60,000 nucleotides of DNA from the NCBI GenBank assembly GCA_903813345.2, contig CAIIXF020000006.1:36547936-36607935 (forward strand). The letters run 5' to 3'. Source of the stretch: Owenia fusiformis. Taxonomy: Eukaryota; Annelida; Polychaeta; Sabellida; Oweniidae. Position 1 is the stretch's first letter, and each line of letters begins with the position of its first letter. A program made the translations under genes and the position numbers. Shown here one piece after another: positions 35,575-47,111 of this stretch. The notes beneath the pieces were generated by a model that worked only from the letters and a program-made list of their open reading frames with translations, was not told the DNA's origin and did no database searches.

Positions 35575-37677
35575 CTTACGGGATTACTTACAACATATGC
35601 ACGTGGTTCCTTGACAAAAGACCTGAGTGACACTCGTTCCATTGCATACTTCTCCATTGTATTAATTGAAAGTGTATTACTTACTACAGGTGCATATGGT
35701 TCCTCCACAATAGACCTGAGTGACACTCGCTCCATCGCATACTTCTCCATTGTATTAATTGAAAGTGTATTACTTACTACAGGTGCATATGGTTCCTCCA
35801 CAATAGACCTGAGTGACACTCTTTCCATTGCATACTTCTCCATTGTATTAATTGAAAGTGTATAACTTACTAAAGTTACTACAGGTGCATATGGCTCTTC
35901 CACAATAGACCTGAGTGACACTCAGTCATTGCATACTTCTCCATTGTATTAATTGAAAATGTATTACTTACTACAGGTGCATATGGTTCATCCACAATAA
36001 ACCTGAGAGAAACTCGTTCCATTGCATACCTCTCCATTGTATTAATTGAAAGTGTATTACTTACTACAGGTGCATACGGTTCCTCCACAATAGACCTGAG
36101 TGACACTCGTTCCATTGCATACTTCTCCATTGTATTAATTGAAAGTGTATTACTTACTACAGTTGCATATGGTTCCTCCACAATAGACCTGAGTGACACT
36201 CGTTCCATTGCATACTTCTCCATTGTATTAATTGAAAGTGTATTACTTACTACAGGTGCCTATGGTTCCTCCACAATAGACCTGAGTGACACTCGTTCCA
36301 TTGCATACTTCTCCATTGTATTAATCAAAAATATATTACTTACTATAGGTGCATATGGCTCTTCCACAATAGACATGAGTGACTCTCCTTCCATTGCATA
36401 CTTCTCCATTGTATTAATAGAAAGTGTATCACTTACTACAGGTGCATATGGTTCCTCCACGATAGACCTGAGTGACAGTCGTTACATTGCATACTTCTCC
36501 ATTGTATTACTTGAAAGTGGATTACTTACTACAGGTGCATATGGTTCCTCCACAATAGACCAGAGTGACACTCATTCCATTGCATACTTCTCCATTGTAT
36601 TAATTGAAAGTGTATTACTTACTACAGGTGCATATGGTTCCTTGACAATAGACCCGAGTGACACTCATTCCATTGCATACTTCTCCATTGTATTAACTGA
36701 AAGTGTATTACTTACTACAGGTGCATATTGTTCCTCCACAATAGACCTGAGTGACACTCGTTCCATTGCATACTTCTCCATTGTATTACTTGAAAGTGTA
36801 TTACTTACTACAGGTGCATATGGTTCCTCCACAATAGACCTGAGTGACACTCATTCCATTGCATACTTCTCCATTGTATTAATTGAAAGTGTATTACTTA
36901 CTACAGGTGCATATGGTTCCTTCCGAGTGACACTCGTTCCATTGCATACTTCTCCATTGTATTAACTGAAAGTATATTACTTACTACAGGTGCATATGGT
37001 TCCTTCCGAGTGACACTCGTTCCATTGCATACTTCTCCATTGTATTAACTGAAAGTGTATTACTTACTACAGGTGCATATTGTTCCTCCACAATAGACCT
37101 GAGTGACACTCAGTCATTGCATACTTCTCCATTGTATTACTTGAAAGTGTATTACTTACTACAGGTGCATATGGTTCCTTCCGAGTGACACTCGTTCCAT
37201 TGCATACTTCTCCATTGTATTAACTGAAAGTGTATTACTTACTACAGGTGCATATGGTTCCTTCTGAGTGACACTCGTTCCATTGCATACTTCTCCATTG
37301 TATTAACTGAAAGTGTATTACTTACTACAGGTGCATATTGTTCCTCCACAATAGACCTGAGTGACACTCAGTCATTGCATACTTCTCCATTGTATTACTT
37401 GAAAGTGTATTACTTACTACAGGTGCATATTGTTCCTCCACAATAGACCTGAGTGACACTCAGTCATTGCATACTTCTCCATTGTATTAATTGAAAGTGT
37501 ATTACTTACTACAGGTGCATATTGTTCCTCCACAATAGACCTGAGTGACACTCAGTCATTGCATACTTCTCCATTGTATTAATTGAAAGTGTATTACTTA
37601 CTACAGGTGCATATGGCTCTTCCACAATAGACCTGAGTGACACTCGTTCCATTGCATACTTCTCCATTGTATTAACT
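35575..37677. repeat. 93-bp minisatellite, copy B (full array)
   Basis: About 23 units. The left end is divergent (ACGTGGTTCCTTGACAAAAG). From about 36,910 onward there are shortened variants lacking about 10 bp (GGTTCCTTCCGAGTGACAC) and a 1-bp deletion form (ACACTCAGTCATTGC), which themselves recur in alternation as a higher-order repeat. These disrupt both strands' frames, so the array as a whole is not one exon. On the minus strand every unit carries GTAAGTAAT. Confidence 0.95.
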
Positions 37678-38430
37678 TGATCAAATTCTGAGCCATCTAC
37701 AAGAAAAATGAATTAATCAGTTTTGCAAGAAACAAACTCGAAAACAACTCCAGAGTAGCCAATCCCAACAAGCAGATATATCTTATTTAATACTTTGTAA
37801 TTTTGGACATTACATGACAGAAATAAAATTTGTGTCAAATCCTACACCTGGTATTTAAGTTATTATAGTACTAAATTGCACTTTTTCGTGAAAGTGGCAC
37901 CCATTTTAAATTTCCTTCTATAAGCAGAGTCCCGTGTCCCTAAAGTATCAGCACATATAATTTGAACCAATTCTGCCATTTTGAAATTAGTGGCCATTTT
38001 AAAAATGCCCCCTCTACCCAGTAACATTAGCCTATAAAATTTGGACTGAATTCTGTAATGATTTGGTCCATTAATAGTATTTAAGTTATCAAAAAATACA
38101 TTTTTAAGAAAAAGGTGGCCATTTTAAAAGCTAGCTACCATCTTGAAAATTTCTTCTTAAGCTCTAGGCATCAACATATAAGATTTGAATCAAATCTGCC
38201 AATTGATATTTGAGTAATTGATCATTACTTTTTGATTTTGGTCGCCATATTGAAAATTCCTTCTCGAGCAGAGGTACTACTCCAATGAGGCACAAGTGTA
38301 TTAAATTTGAATCAAATCCATCAACCGGTATTTGAGTTATCTGCCAGACAAAACAAACGAAAGGACGGAGGAACAGACAGAGAGCTCTATATCCCTACAA
38401 ACGTCAGTGGGGTAGAGCTGTTTTAAACAC
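37678..38430. repeat. Dispersed non-coding repeat in the 5' flank, copy B
   Basis: Close match to 772-1,460, with an extra segment around 38,090-38,150 (AAAAAGGTGGCCATTTTAAA). No gene. Confidence 0.6.
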
Positions 38431-38634
38431 TGATTATCCACAATTATCTATGAGAAGGTCACATTAAAATTATAGATAAACAATAACAGTCATGTGATCT
38501 TTTTATCATAAGTATGAAGTTGTTCCCACCTTGATACATACTGATAAATGATCATCTACATGTTATTTAGCCATGTTATGCCTTTGAGTACCAATTTGAT
38601 TACAATGCATGTTATCTTTAGCCAACGGTAATAA

Positions 38635-38642
38635 TATATAAG
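38635..38642 (+). promoter_or_regulatory. TATA-like box upstream of TPR gene B
   Basis: TATATAAG, about 275 bp before the ATG, conserved in place with copy A. Function inferred from conservation only. Confidence 0.35.
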
Positions 38643-38915
38643 GTCTAAAATCATTTTAAAAATATATAACATTTGTTTTTCAATCAGTTTAGATTATTTG
38701 AATCTAATAAGCACCAGGTATTGGCTTGATCAAAGAAATGAATTATATATTCGAAGAACAATTACTTCACAAACATTAACGATATGCTTGAAAAATGACA
38801 TATGACGTGTCAAAGTGGAATCTCTGTTTGACTAAGAAATAAAATATCATTTAGCCAATGCTATTTGAACAAGATTTGAGTAGCAGAAGTTGAATTCCAT
38901 AAAACAAAACAGAAT

Positions 38916-41900
38916 ATGGGAAATTCAACAGAACAATGGAGAATGGCCATAGGGACTTTCTGTGGAGGCAAGAACAATCAGACATTCCATTCATCACTCG
39001 TCAAATCTCTAAGACAACTAGCATTGAGACTTAAGCTCATAAAACTGTTGCTGGTGAGAGCAGGAGTAGAGCGGAACCCGGGTCCACCAACCAATGATAA
39101 ATCAGGTAACTATAGAAAAATCCATATGTACAATTTTTGTCATTTTTCTAAATTTCTAATAAAAAGGACTTTTGCAGTTACAAACAAATTTCATTATCAA
39201 AATCTCAAACCTTTTAGATAAAAGCATTTTCAAAAGAGATGGCCTTTCAAATATTTGAAGGTCTCCACCAATGTTATAAACAGGCCTCATTTACCATTGA
39301 AATGGATCTCACAATGTCTGCTGTTGTTTTATGAGTATTCTCTACAAGTTTGGATCGAGTAACTTCAATAGTATTACCATAGTTTTAAAATGATGATGAT
39401 GAAATGATGTTTAACTGAAATAAATGTCATTTCCACAGTTTCAAATTTTACTTTGCGCATGTGCGGCACTGAGAGAGCACATGCTCATGATTGTTCACGT
39501 GATCACATCCTGTAATTTGATTGGACATCATATACTGGGGAATCCCCAAATACAATAGAATATGAAAGAATTATGGGAGCTACTCACTTCTTCTGATACT
39601 GGGTGTCCTGTGAAAATGTTCTTCCTATTCACTGTCGTATATTTCTACTGATTTATCATTCACTCCAACTTATGCTCAACAAGCCCTCATGTAAACAAAG
39701 CAAATTGGGTCACCTCTAATCAGGGAGACACTCTCGTAAGAAAGTTTGCATGTCTGAGTTCTGCATATTGTCATTATTGGGCAAAATGTCTCAAAATATC
39801 CATAAAGCCATAAATCAATGTCTGATTATTCAGACGGGTAGAGCCATAAGGAGCTCCTTGATTTGGCGACTTAAATATAATACAAAATGCTAACAATGGA
39901 CTGTTCTTTCATTCTCTTAAGTTAATATGTGATATCACGAGTTATATAATTATGAAAAACGTTCTTATTATCTTGGATCATCCTGTACAGATTCAAAATT
40001 GTGAAATACTGAAATGTCAAGCAGGAAATATATTCTTTGTTACTGATCCTGAAAATCATTATAATGAAAAAGCAACAAATTCAACATTTTTGGAATAAAT
40101 AATTATTTTGGGTGAAGCTTTGGAATAAAATCTAAATAATAATTGAATTTTCTTAAACTTTCTTGTGTAGATAAAGTTCAATGTTTGAAATTATAATGCA
40201 CACACATGTATATTTGCATTGATCTCTTTGCTATAAAAGAAAGCTAATATGTTTGATCTAGGCATGCTTTCGTGCCAAATGATTCAAAATTGCAGGATCA
40301 CCCTGTCTTGCTGATAGTTTACACTGCAATACATCATTTCAACATGTTCAAGGGGAGACAATCTTAAGTCTCATTTCAAGTGGACATTTTTATCAGGACC
40401 CCTTCTAATAATGCATTACTGAAATTCTTAAGATTAAATATTAACTCACATATTTTACCAAATCAATGAGGAAGCACAAAGGGTAATATTTTGAAAATAG
40501 CATAGTACCACTGGTCTCCCCAGCAAGTGGGTGCTGCACCCATTTGAGATTTTAAAAGTAGGCATGCACCCACTTGAAAATCCATTTTAGCACTGCAATA
40601 TTTCAACCTATGATGGAAATTTTGGATGCATGCTGAATTTGTGACCAACTTGAAAAATGAAAAAAATGAAAAAATCATGAAATATTAATTCATATCCTGA
40701 CCAAACTAAATCGTAAAATCAAGAATATTGTACCCTCTTGAGATAAAATCCTGGAGAGAACACTGAATAAAATTTTTCTATGAACCCTATAAATAAGCAT
40801 CTTTAAATATCTATAAAATTGCTTATTTTCAAGCATGAATATATGAAGTATAATTTGATAAGAAAGTGAACATTAATCTTTCAGAGGTAACAAAAGAAAT
40901 GTATGAACTTGGTTGCAAAATAAAAGCATGTGACCAACAAACTGAATTGAAAGAACAGGCAGACCTGATGTGCCAACTTGGACAAGAGTATATCAAATCA
41001 GCAGAGACATCTGATATCTGGTATGAACACTACGTTTGGTCCTGTGCATTATATAATGCAGCCAAATGTCGAATTAAGAAATTGATTAGAAAACAAACTG
41101 ATGGCATAAACACAGCTCTTAAAGATGACTTGGACCACACTGACAAACAACTCCAGCTTATAGAAAGTAACTTTGTGAAGAAGTGCCGAGCTGCAAATCA
41201 TAGCGAACTATCTACAGAGGCTGCAACACAGAAGTATACAGACACACTTGAAAATATACGAGAGTACTCAAACACCACCGTAAATGACATCATTGAAAAG
41301 TACATGGTTGTTGATGATGTCACCACAGAGATGAAAGACGAAGATGAAGACAACACAATAAAATACAGCAAGGTGTTTTATAATGGACTTACACGACAGC
41401 TTTTAGATTTTTATAAGTCTATTATCAATGATTGTATTTCTGTTTTAGGACATCCCCTTTGTAAGTTTGCATTCTTAGCACTGGGCTCCCTATCCCGAAA
41501 AGAGGTCACTGCTTATTCAGATATTGAGTGGGCAATACTGTTTGATCCCTTAGATAAACCAGTTGATCAAATCAAAATGCAATTGCGTATGATAGCATAT
41601 TATATCCATTTGAAGGTTATCAATCTCGGGGAAACCATTTTAAACAACTTAGACATACCTGTTATATCAGACCTCAATAATTATCTTCCACCTGACATGA
41701 AAGACAATGACTATTGGGACAACATTACAACAAGAGGAGTTTCATTTGATGGGACACACCCTTCTGCTAGCAAGACAGCAATTGGTAGGAAATCAAGAAA
41801 AGATTCAAATAAACCTCCCAGACTTGAACTCATCATGACTGTTGATGAGATGAGCAAGTTTCAGTTCACAGATGAATCAATCAAAGAGGGTTACCACCTT

Positions 41901-44900
41901 AGTGACGTTCTCATGACATCAACTCTCATAACAGGGGAATTTGCCTTATGGAAAGAATACAATGACAAAGTACATTCCATATTATTATCACCATCTACAA
42001 CTAATCCAGACATTACTATAGGTAGAGAAAGGGCAGTTAGAACACTAAAGAAAGATTTAGAAAAATACAGTAAAAATCCTTTGTCATCAGAATCATTCAC
42101 TCAGAAAATCCATACAAAGCATGACATATACAGATTTGCTACAATCACTATAAATATTCTGAAACTCAAGCATGGTTGTACATCATTTGCTCCTCTTGAT
42201 GTGTTAGAGGAATTGAGAGGGAAAGGTATTCTAACCGAAGGAGCAGCAAAAGATCTACAAATCATGGTTTGTAGTGTAATAAATCTTAGACACATGGTCT
42301 ATGGAAGGTATAAGCAACAGAAGGAATTCATATCATTCTTACCAAGTGACTCTCAAGATGATGAAACAACAGAAGTGATGCCCGTCAGAAGTTTTACAGC
42401 CATTTTACGATTTTTTAACACATTCATGCCCTGGTGTGAATTCCTCAAATCAAACTTGAATGTAAGTGGTGCCTGGGCATATAGCAAGAGATATCTTGGA
42501 AACAATGAAGTGAAAGCGCAATTATACGAGAACACTTTTTTCTTCAAGAGGGCAATGCATGCTTATCAAACAGAGTTAAAAACACTTCAAACCCTAGATG
42601 CAGGAGAGCAAGAGTGGGAAATAGCTTTTATAAAGACAGCAATAGGTTCACTGTATATGTCACAAGGGAATTACTCAGATGCACTCTTATATTATAATGA
42701 AAGTCTGAAAATAAGCAGAAAAATCAATAATGAAAGTGGGGTATCTAAATCACTTAGCAATTTAGGTTGTGTGTATAATAAAATGGAAGATCTGACTAAA
42801 GCACTTGAATATCATCAAGAAAGTCTAACAATGAAAAGACTAATACACAAAGACAGTCCTCACCCAGATGTTGCTTCATCACTTAACAACATTGGTCTTA
42901 CGTATAATGGCATGGGAAATCTGACTAAAGCACTTGAATATCATCAAGAAAGTCTAACAATGGAAAGACTAATACACAAAGACAGCCCCCACCCAGGTGT
43001 TGCTTCATCACTTAACAACATAGGTAGTGTGTATAATAAGATGGGAGATCTGACTAAAGCACTTGAATATTATCAAGAAAGCCTGACAATGTTTAGACTA
43101 ATACACAAAGACAGTCTCCACCCAGATGTTGCTTGCGCACTTAACAACATAGGTAGTGTGTATAATAACATGGGAGAACTGACTAAAGCACTTGAATATC
43201 ATCAAGAAAGTCTGACAATGTTGAGACTAATACACAAAGACAGTCTCCACCCAGATGTTGCCTCATTATTTAATAACATAGGTAATGTGTATATTGACAT
43301 GGGAGATCTGACTAAAGCACTTGCATATCATCAAGAAAGTCTGACAATGAAAAGACTAATACACAAAGACAGTCCCCACCCAGATGTTGCTTCATCACTT
43401 AACAACATAGGTAATGTGTATAATAAGATGGGAGATCTGACTAAAGCACTTGAATGTCATCAAGAAAGTATGACAATGAAAAGACTAATACACAAAGAGA
43501 GTCCCCACCCAGATGTTGCTTCATCACTTAACAACATAGCTTGTGTGTATAAAGACTTGGGAGATCTGACTAAAGCACTTGAATGTCATCAAGAAAGTCT
43601 GAAAATGAAAAGACTAATACACAAAGACAGTCCCCACCCAGATGTTGCTTCATCACTTAACAACATAGGTAATATGTATAATGTCATTGGAGATCTGACT
43701 AAAGCGCTTGAGTATAATCAAGAAAGTCTGACAATGATAAGACTAATACACAAAGACAGTCCCCACCCAGATGTTGCTGGCGCACTTAACAACATAGGTA
43801 GTGTGTATAATAACATGGGAGATCTGACTAAAGCACTTGAATGTCATCAAGAAAGTCTGACAATGTTAAGAGTAATACACAAAGACAGTCCCCATTCAAA
43901 TGTTGCTGCATCACTTAACAACATAGGTCGTGTGTATAAAGACATGGGAGAACTGACTAAAGCACATGAATATCATCAAGAGAGTCTGACAATGTTACGA
44001 CTAATACACAAAGACAGTCCCCACCCAGATGTTGCTGCATCACTTAACAACATAGGTCGTGTGTATAAAATCATGGGAGAACTGACTAAAGCACATGAAT
44101 ATCATCAAGAAAGTCTGACAATGATAAGACTAATACACAAAGACAGTCCCCACCCAGATGTTGCTGGCGCACTTAACAACATAGGTAGTGTGTATAATAA
44201 CATGGGAGATCTGACTAAAGCACTTGAATGTCATCAAGAAAGTCTGACAATGTTAAGAGTAATACACAAAGACAGTCCCCACCCAAATGTTGCTGCATCA
44301 CTTAACAACATAGGTCGTGTGTATAAAGACATGGGAGAACTGACTAAAGCACATGAATATCATCAAGAAAGTCTGACAATGATAAGACTAATACACAAAG
44401 ACAGTCCCCACCCAGATGTTGCTGGCGCACTTAACAACATAGGTAGTGTGTATAATAACATGGGAGATCTGACTAAAGCACTTGAATGTCATCAAGAAAG
44501 TCTGACAATGTTAAGAGTAATACACAAAGACAGTCCCCACCCAAATGTTGCTGCATCACTTAACAACATAGGTCGTGTGTATAAAGACATGGGAGAACTG
44601 ACCAAAACACTTGAATATTATCAAGAGAGACTGACAATGATAAGACTAATACACAAAGACAGTCCCCACCCAGATGTTGCTGGCGCACTTAACAACATAG
44701 GTAGTGTGTATAATAACATGGGAGATCTGACTAAAGCACTTGAATGTCATCAAGAAAGTCTGACAATGTTACGACTAATACACAAAGACAGTCCCCACCC
44801 AGATGTTGCTACAACACTTAACAACATAGGTCTTGTGTGTAATAAGATGGGAGATCTGACTAAAGCACTTGAACATCATCAAGATAGTTTGACAATGAGA

Positions 44901-45926
44901 AGACTTATACACAAACACAGTCCCCACCCAGATGTTGCTACAACACTTCACAACATAGGTCATGTGTATAATAACATGGGAGAACTGACTAAAGCACTGG
45001 AATATCATCAAGATAGTCTTACATTGAGAAGACTAATACACAAACACAGTCCCCATCCAGATGTTGCTGCATCACTTAACAACATAGGCCATGTGTATAA
45101 AAAGATGGTAGAACTGACTAAAGCACTGGAATATCATCAAGATAGTTTGACAATGTTAAGACTAATACACAAAGACAGTCCCCACCCAGATGTTGCTACA
45201 ACACTTCACAACATAGGTCATGTGTATAATAACATGGGAGAACTGACTAAAGCTCTGGAATATCATCAAGATAGTCTTACATTGAGAAGACTAATACACA
45301 AACACAGTCCCCATCCAGATGTTGCTGAATCACTTAACAACATAGGCCATGTGTATAAAAAGATGGGAGATCTCACCAAAACACTTGAATATTATCAAGA
45401 GAGACTGACAATGTTACGACTAATACACAAAGACAGTCCCCACCCAGATGTTACTTCATCACTTAACAACATAGGTCTTGTATATATATTCACGGGAGAT
45501 CTGACAAAAGCACTTGAATATCATCAAGAGAGACTGGCAATGTTACGACTAATACACAAAGACAGCCCCCACCCAGATGTTGCTACAACACATAACAACA
45601 TAGGTCATGTGTATAATAAAATGGGAGAACTGACTAAAGCACTGGAATATCATCAAGAAAGTCTGATAATGAAAAGACTAATCTACAAAGACAATCCTCA
45701 CCCAAGTGTAGCTAAATCATTGCTAAACATAGGTATCACACATGAGAACTTGAAGGAGCATACAGAAGCACTGACTTATTACTTTGAATCTCTGAACATT
45801 GCTCATCAGTATGGAGGAGATTCACACCCTGATTACACAAGAGCATTAAAATTGTTTGATGAGTGCAAGAATAAATTAAAATCGACTGAGGAATGTAAAT
45901 TTAAATCCTGTTGCACTCTAATGTGA
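38916..45926 (+). CDS. 2A-like / nucleotidyltransferase-like / long TPR protein, copy B (join 38916-39105, 40885-45926)
   Basis: Two exons give 1,743 aa with the same splice sites and phase as copy A (CAG|GTAACT; ATCTTTCAG|AGGTAAC; split codon for Glu64). Leader residues 1-57 end LLLVRAGVERNPGP before Pro58. Gly264-Ser265 and Asp276-x-Glu278 form a nucleotidyltransferase signature, with Glu378 as possible third acid. The sequence is close to copy A, but residues of about 245-360 are clearly more divergent, including silent changes. From residue 700 there are 23 TPRs of exactly 43 residues with very similar sequence, then a capping segment and a basic tail ending KFKSCCTLM, a CaaX-type prenylation box. 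TPR solenoids bind protein partners; repeated HKDSPHPDVA loops form the conserved surface. The body could be membrane-anchored by the lipid while the leader is released by 2A skipping; this is inference. Confidence 0.92.
39045..39086 (+). other. 2A-like recoding motif, gene B
   Basis: Codons 44-57 read LLLVRAGVERNPGP, followed by Pro58. The V-E-x-N-P-G-P core is intact even though 7 of 63 leader residues differ between the copies (the x is Thr in A, Arg in B, a position that is free in 2A motifs). That pattern suggests constraint on the motif. Confidence 0.75.
39106..40884 (+). other. Intron 1 of TPR gene B
   Basis: A 1,779-bp phase-1 GT-AG intron. About 39,262-39,755 is absent from copy A and contains no recognisable gene or TIR; it may be an insertion in B or a deletion in A. 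The empty site of the A-copy MITE is at about 40,206. Confidence 0.85.
42792..45758 (+). repeat. TPR-coding tandem array, gene B (23 units of 129 bp)
   Basis: Unit starts fall at 42,792 + 129n up to 45,630 with no length change. Units 11-12 (44,082-44,339) and 13-14 (44,340-44,597) encode identical 86-residue pairs, units 8-9 and 15-16 are close relatives, and units 17-18 and 19-20 form another duplicated pair. Recent growth was therefore by 258-bp dimers. Confidence 0.97.
45912..45923 (+). other. C-terminal CaaX box of gene B
   Basis: The last four codons are Cys-Thr-Leu-Met, preceded by Cys and a basic stretch (KFKSC). A terminal Met favours farnesyltransferase in known CaaX proteins. Prenylation would attach the protein to membranes. 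Confidence 0.6.
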
Positions 45927-47111
45927 AACTGGTTTCCGAGACTCATGCCCAACGCCAGAAAAGGGTGTCCTGAATGTTTCGGAGTGATATCTCTATTGTT
46001 CTATTAACTAAAAAACAATAATCACACACAAAAATATTTACACCAATAAAAAAGACTAATAAAAAATAGAAAACTTATTTCAATTCAGAGACAAAAGTAT
46101 TTGTATTAATTTTGATAAATTTGTTCACTACTCTAGAGATGGAAATCCACTCTTTACCAATGGTCCAGTCATATTATTAATAAACCTATTCTTCTTGACC
46201 CATTCTGCAACTTCTTCAATTTCCATCATCATGAAGATACCCTACTTGCAAAGTCTAGTTATAAATATAGACTATATTACAGTTTAGCAGCCCCAACCCC
46301 TTGACCTATGCCCATGGCAGCTCGGATCATAAATCATTTCAAACCTACCATGCTGACCACTTTCTCAGCCAATCACCGAGCTTGAAGGAACACATACTAA
46401 ATGCGTGCACAATAATTATGTGATTATGTCAGAGAAAATGACCATACATAGAAAGTCATCCTTATTCCAAAGACGAAATCTGATTTGCTCGGTGAGTTCA
46501 GAGATTTATTGAAAACTGAAAGAGTGAAGACGAAGCTCTCTTTTGAGAAGCAAAGTCGAATGAATACAAAGTGTATATTATTAAGATGGAGGCCCCCTCT
46601 ATTCTAACAGTTCTTTTATACCAACTTACTAGAACTTAGCAAACCATACATGTATTAAGGATAGAACTTAGCAAACCTGGGATACATATATTAAGGAATG
46701 TAGTCAAACCTTACATACTCAAATCAGGATTCACCTATCGTTAAAAAAAATCGGTCAGACAGACAACTAGGAAAATTGACCTACCTGATTAAAAAGTGCC
46801 TCCCCGTTAATTGGGTAGGCTGATTGAAAAATCTACCTACCTCACCAAATATCACCCTACCCCTATAAGAATAGGAACATCCCTTACATTGTTATGTAAA
46901 TACATTGTATATACAATATACAGTGAAACCTATAAAATGGAACACCTCTAGATGTAAACAGGATGTACTGAACACCTAAGTTAGTACCCATACTGCTTGA
47001 CTGACACTGACAGACCAATTTGACATCCAAGTGATTCCAAACTTGGATGACTGTCAAAAAACAGAACAGCCTTATTGTACAGGGTGTCAAAAAACAGAAC
47101 AGCCCTATTGT
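45927..47111. other. 3' flank of gene B
   Basis: AATAAA words at 46,045 and 46,058 are candidate poly(A) signals, 120-135 bp past the stop. Similarity with copy A resumes at about 46,580 (TCTAACAGTT, ACCATACATGTATTAAGGA). No gene. Confidence 0.5.

Noticed and set aside
44775-45011. Minus-strand frame within the TPR array
   Set aside because: A shadow of the 129-bp coding repeat.
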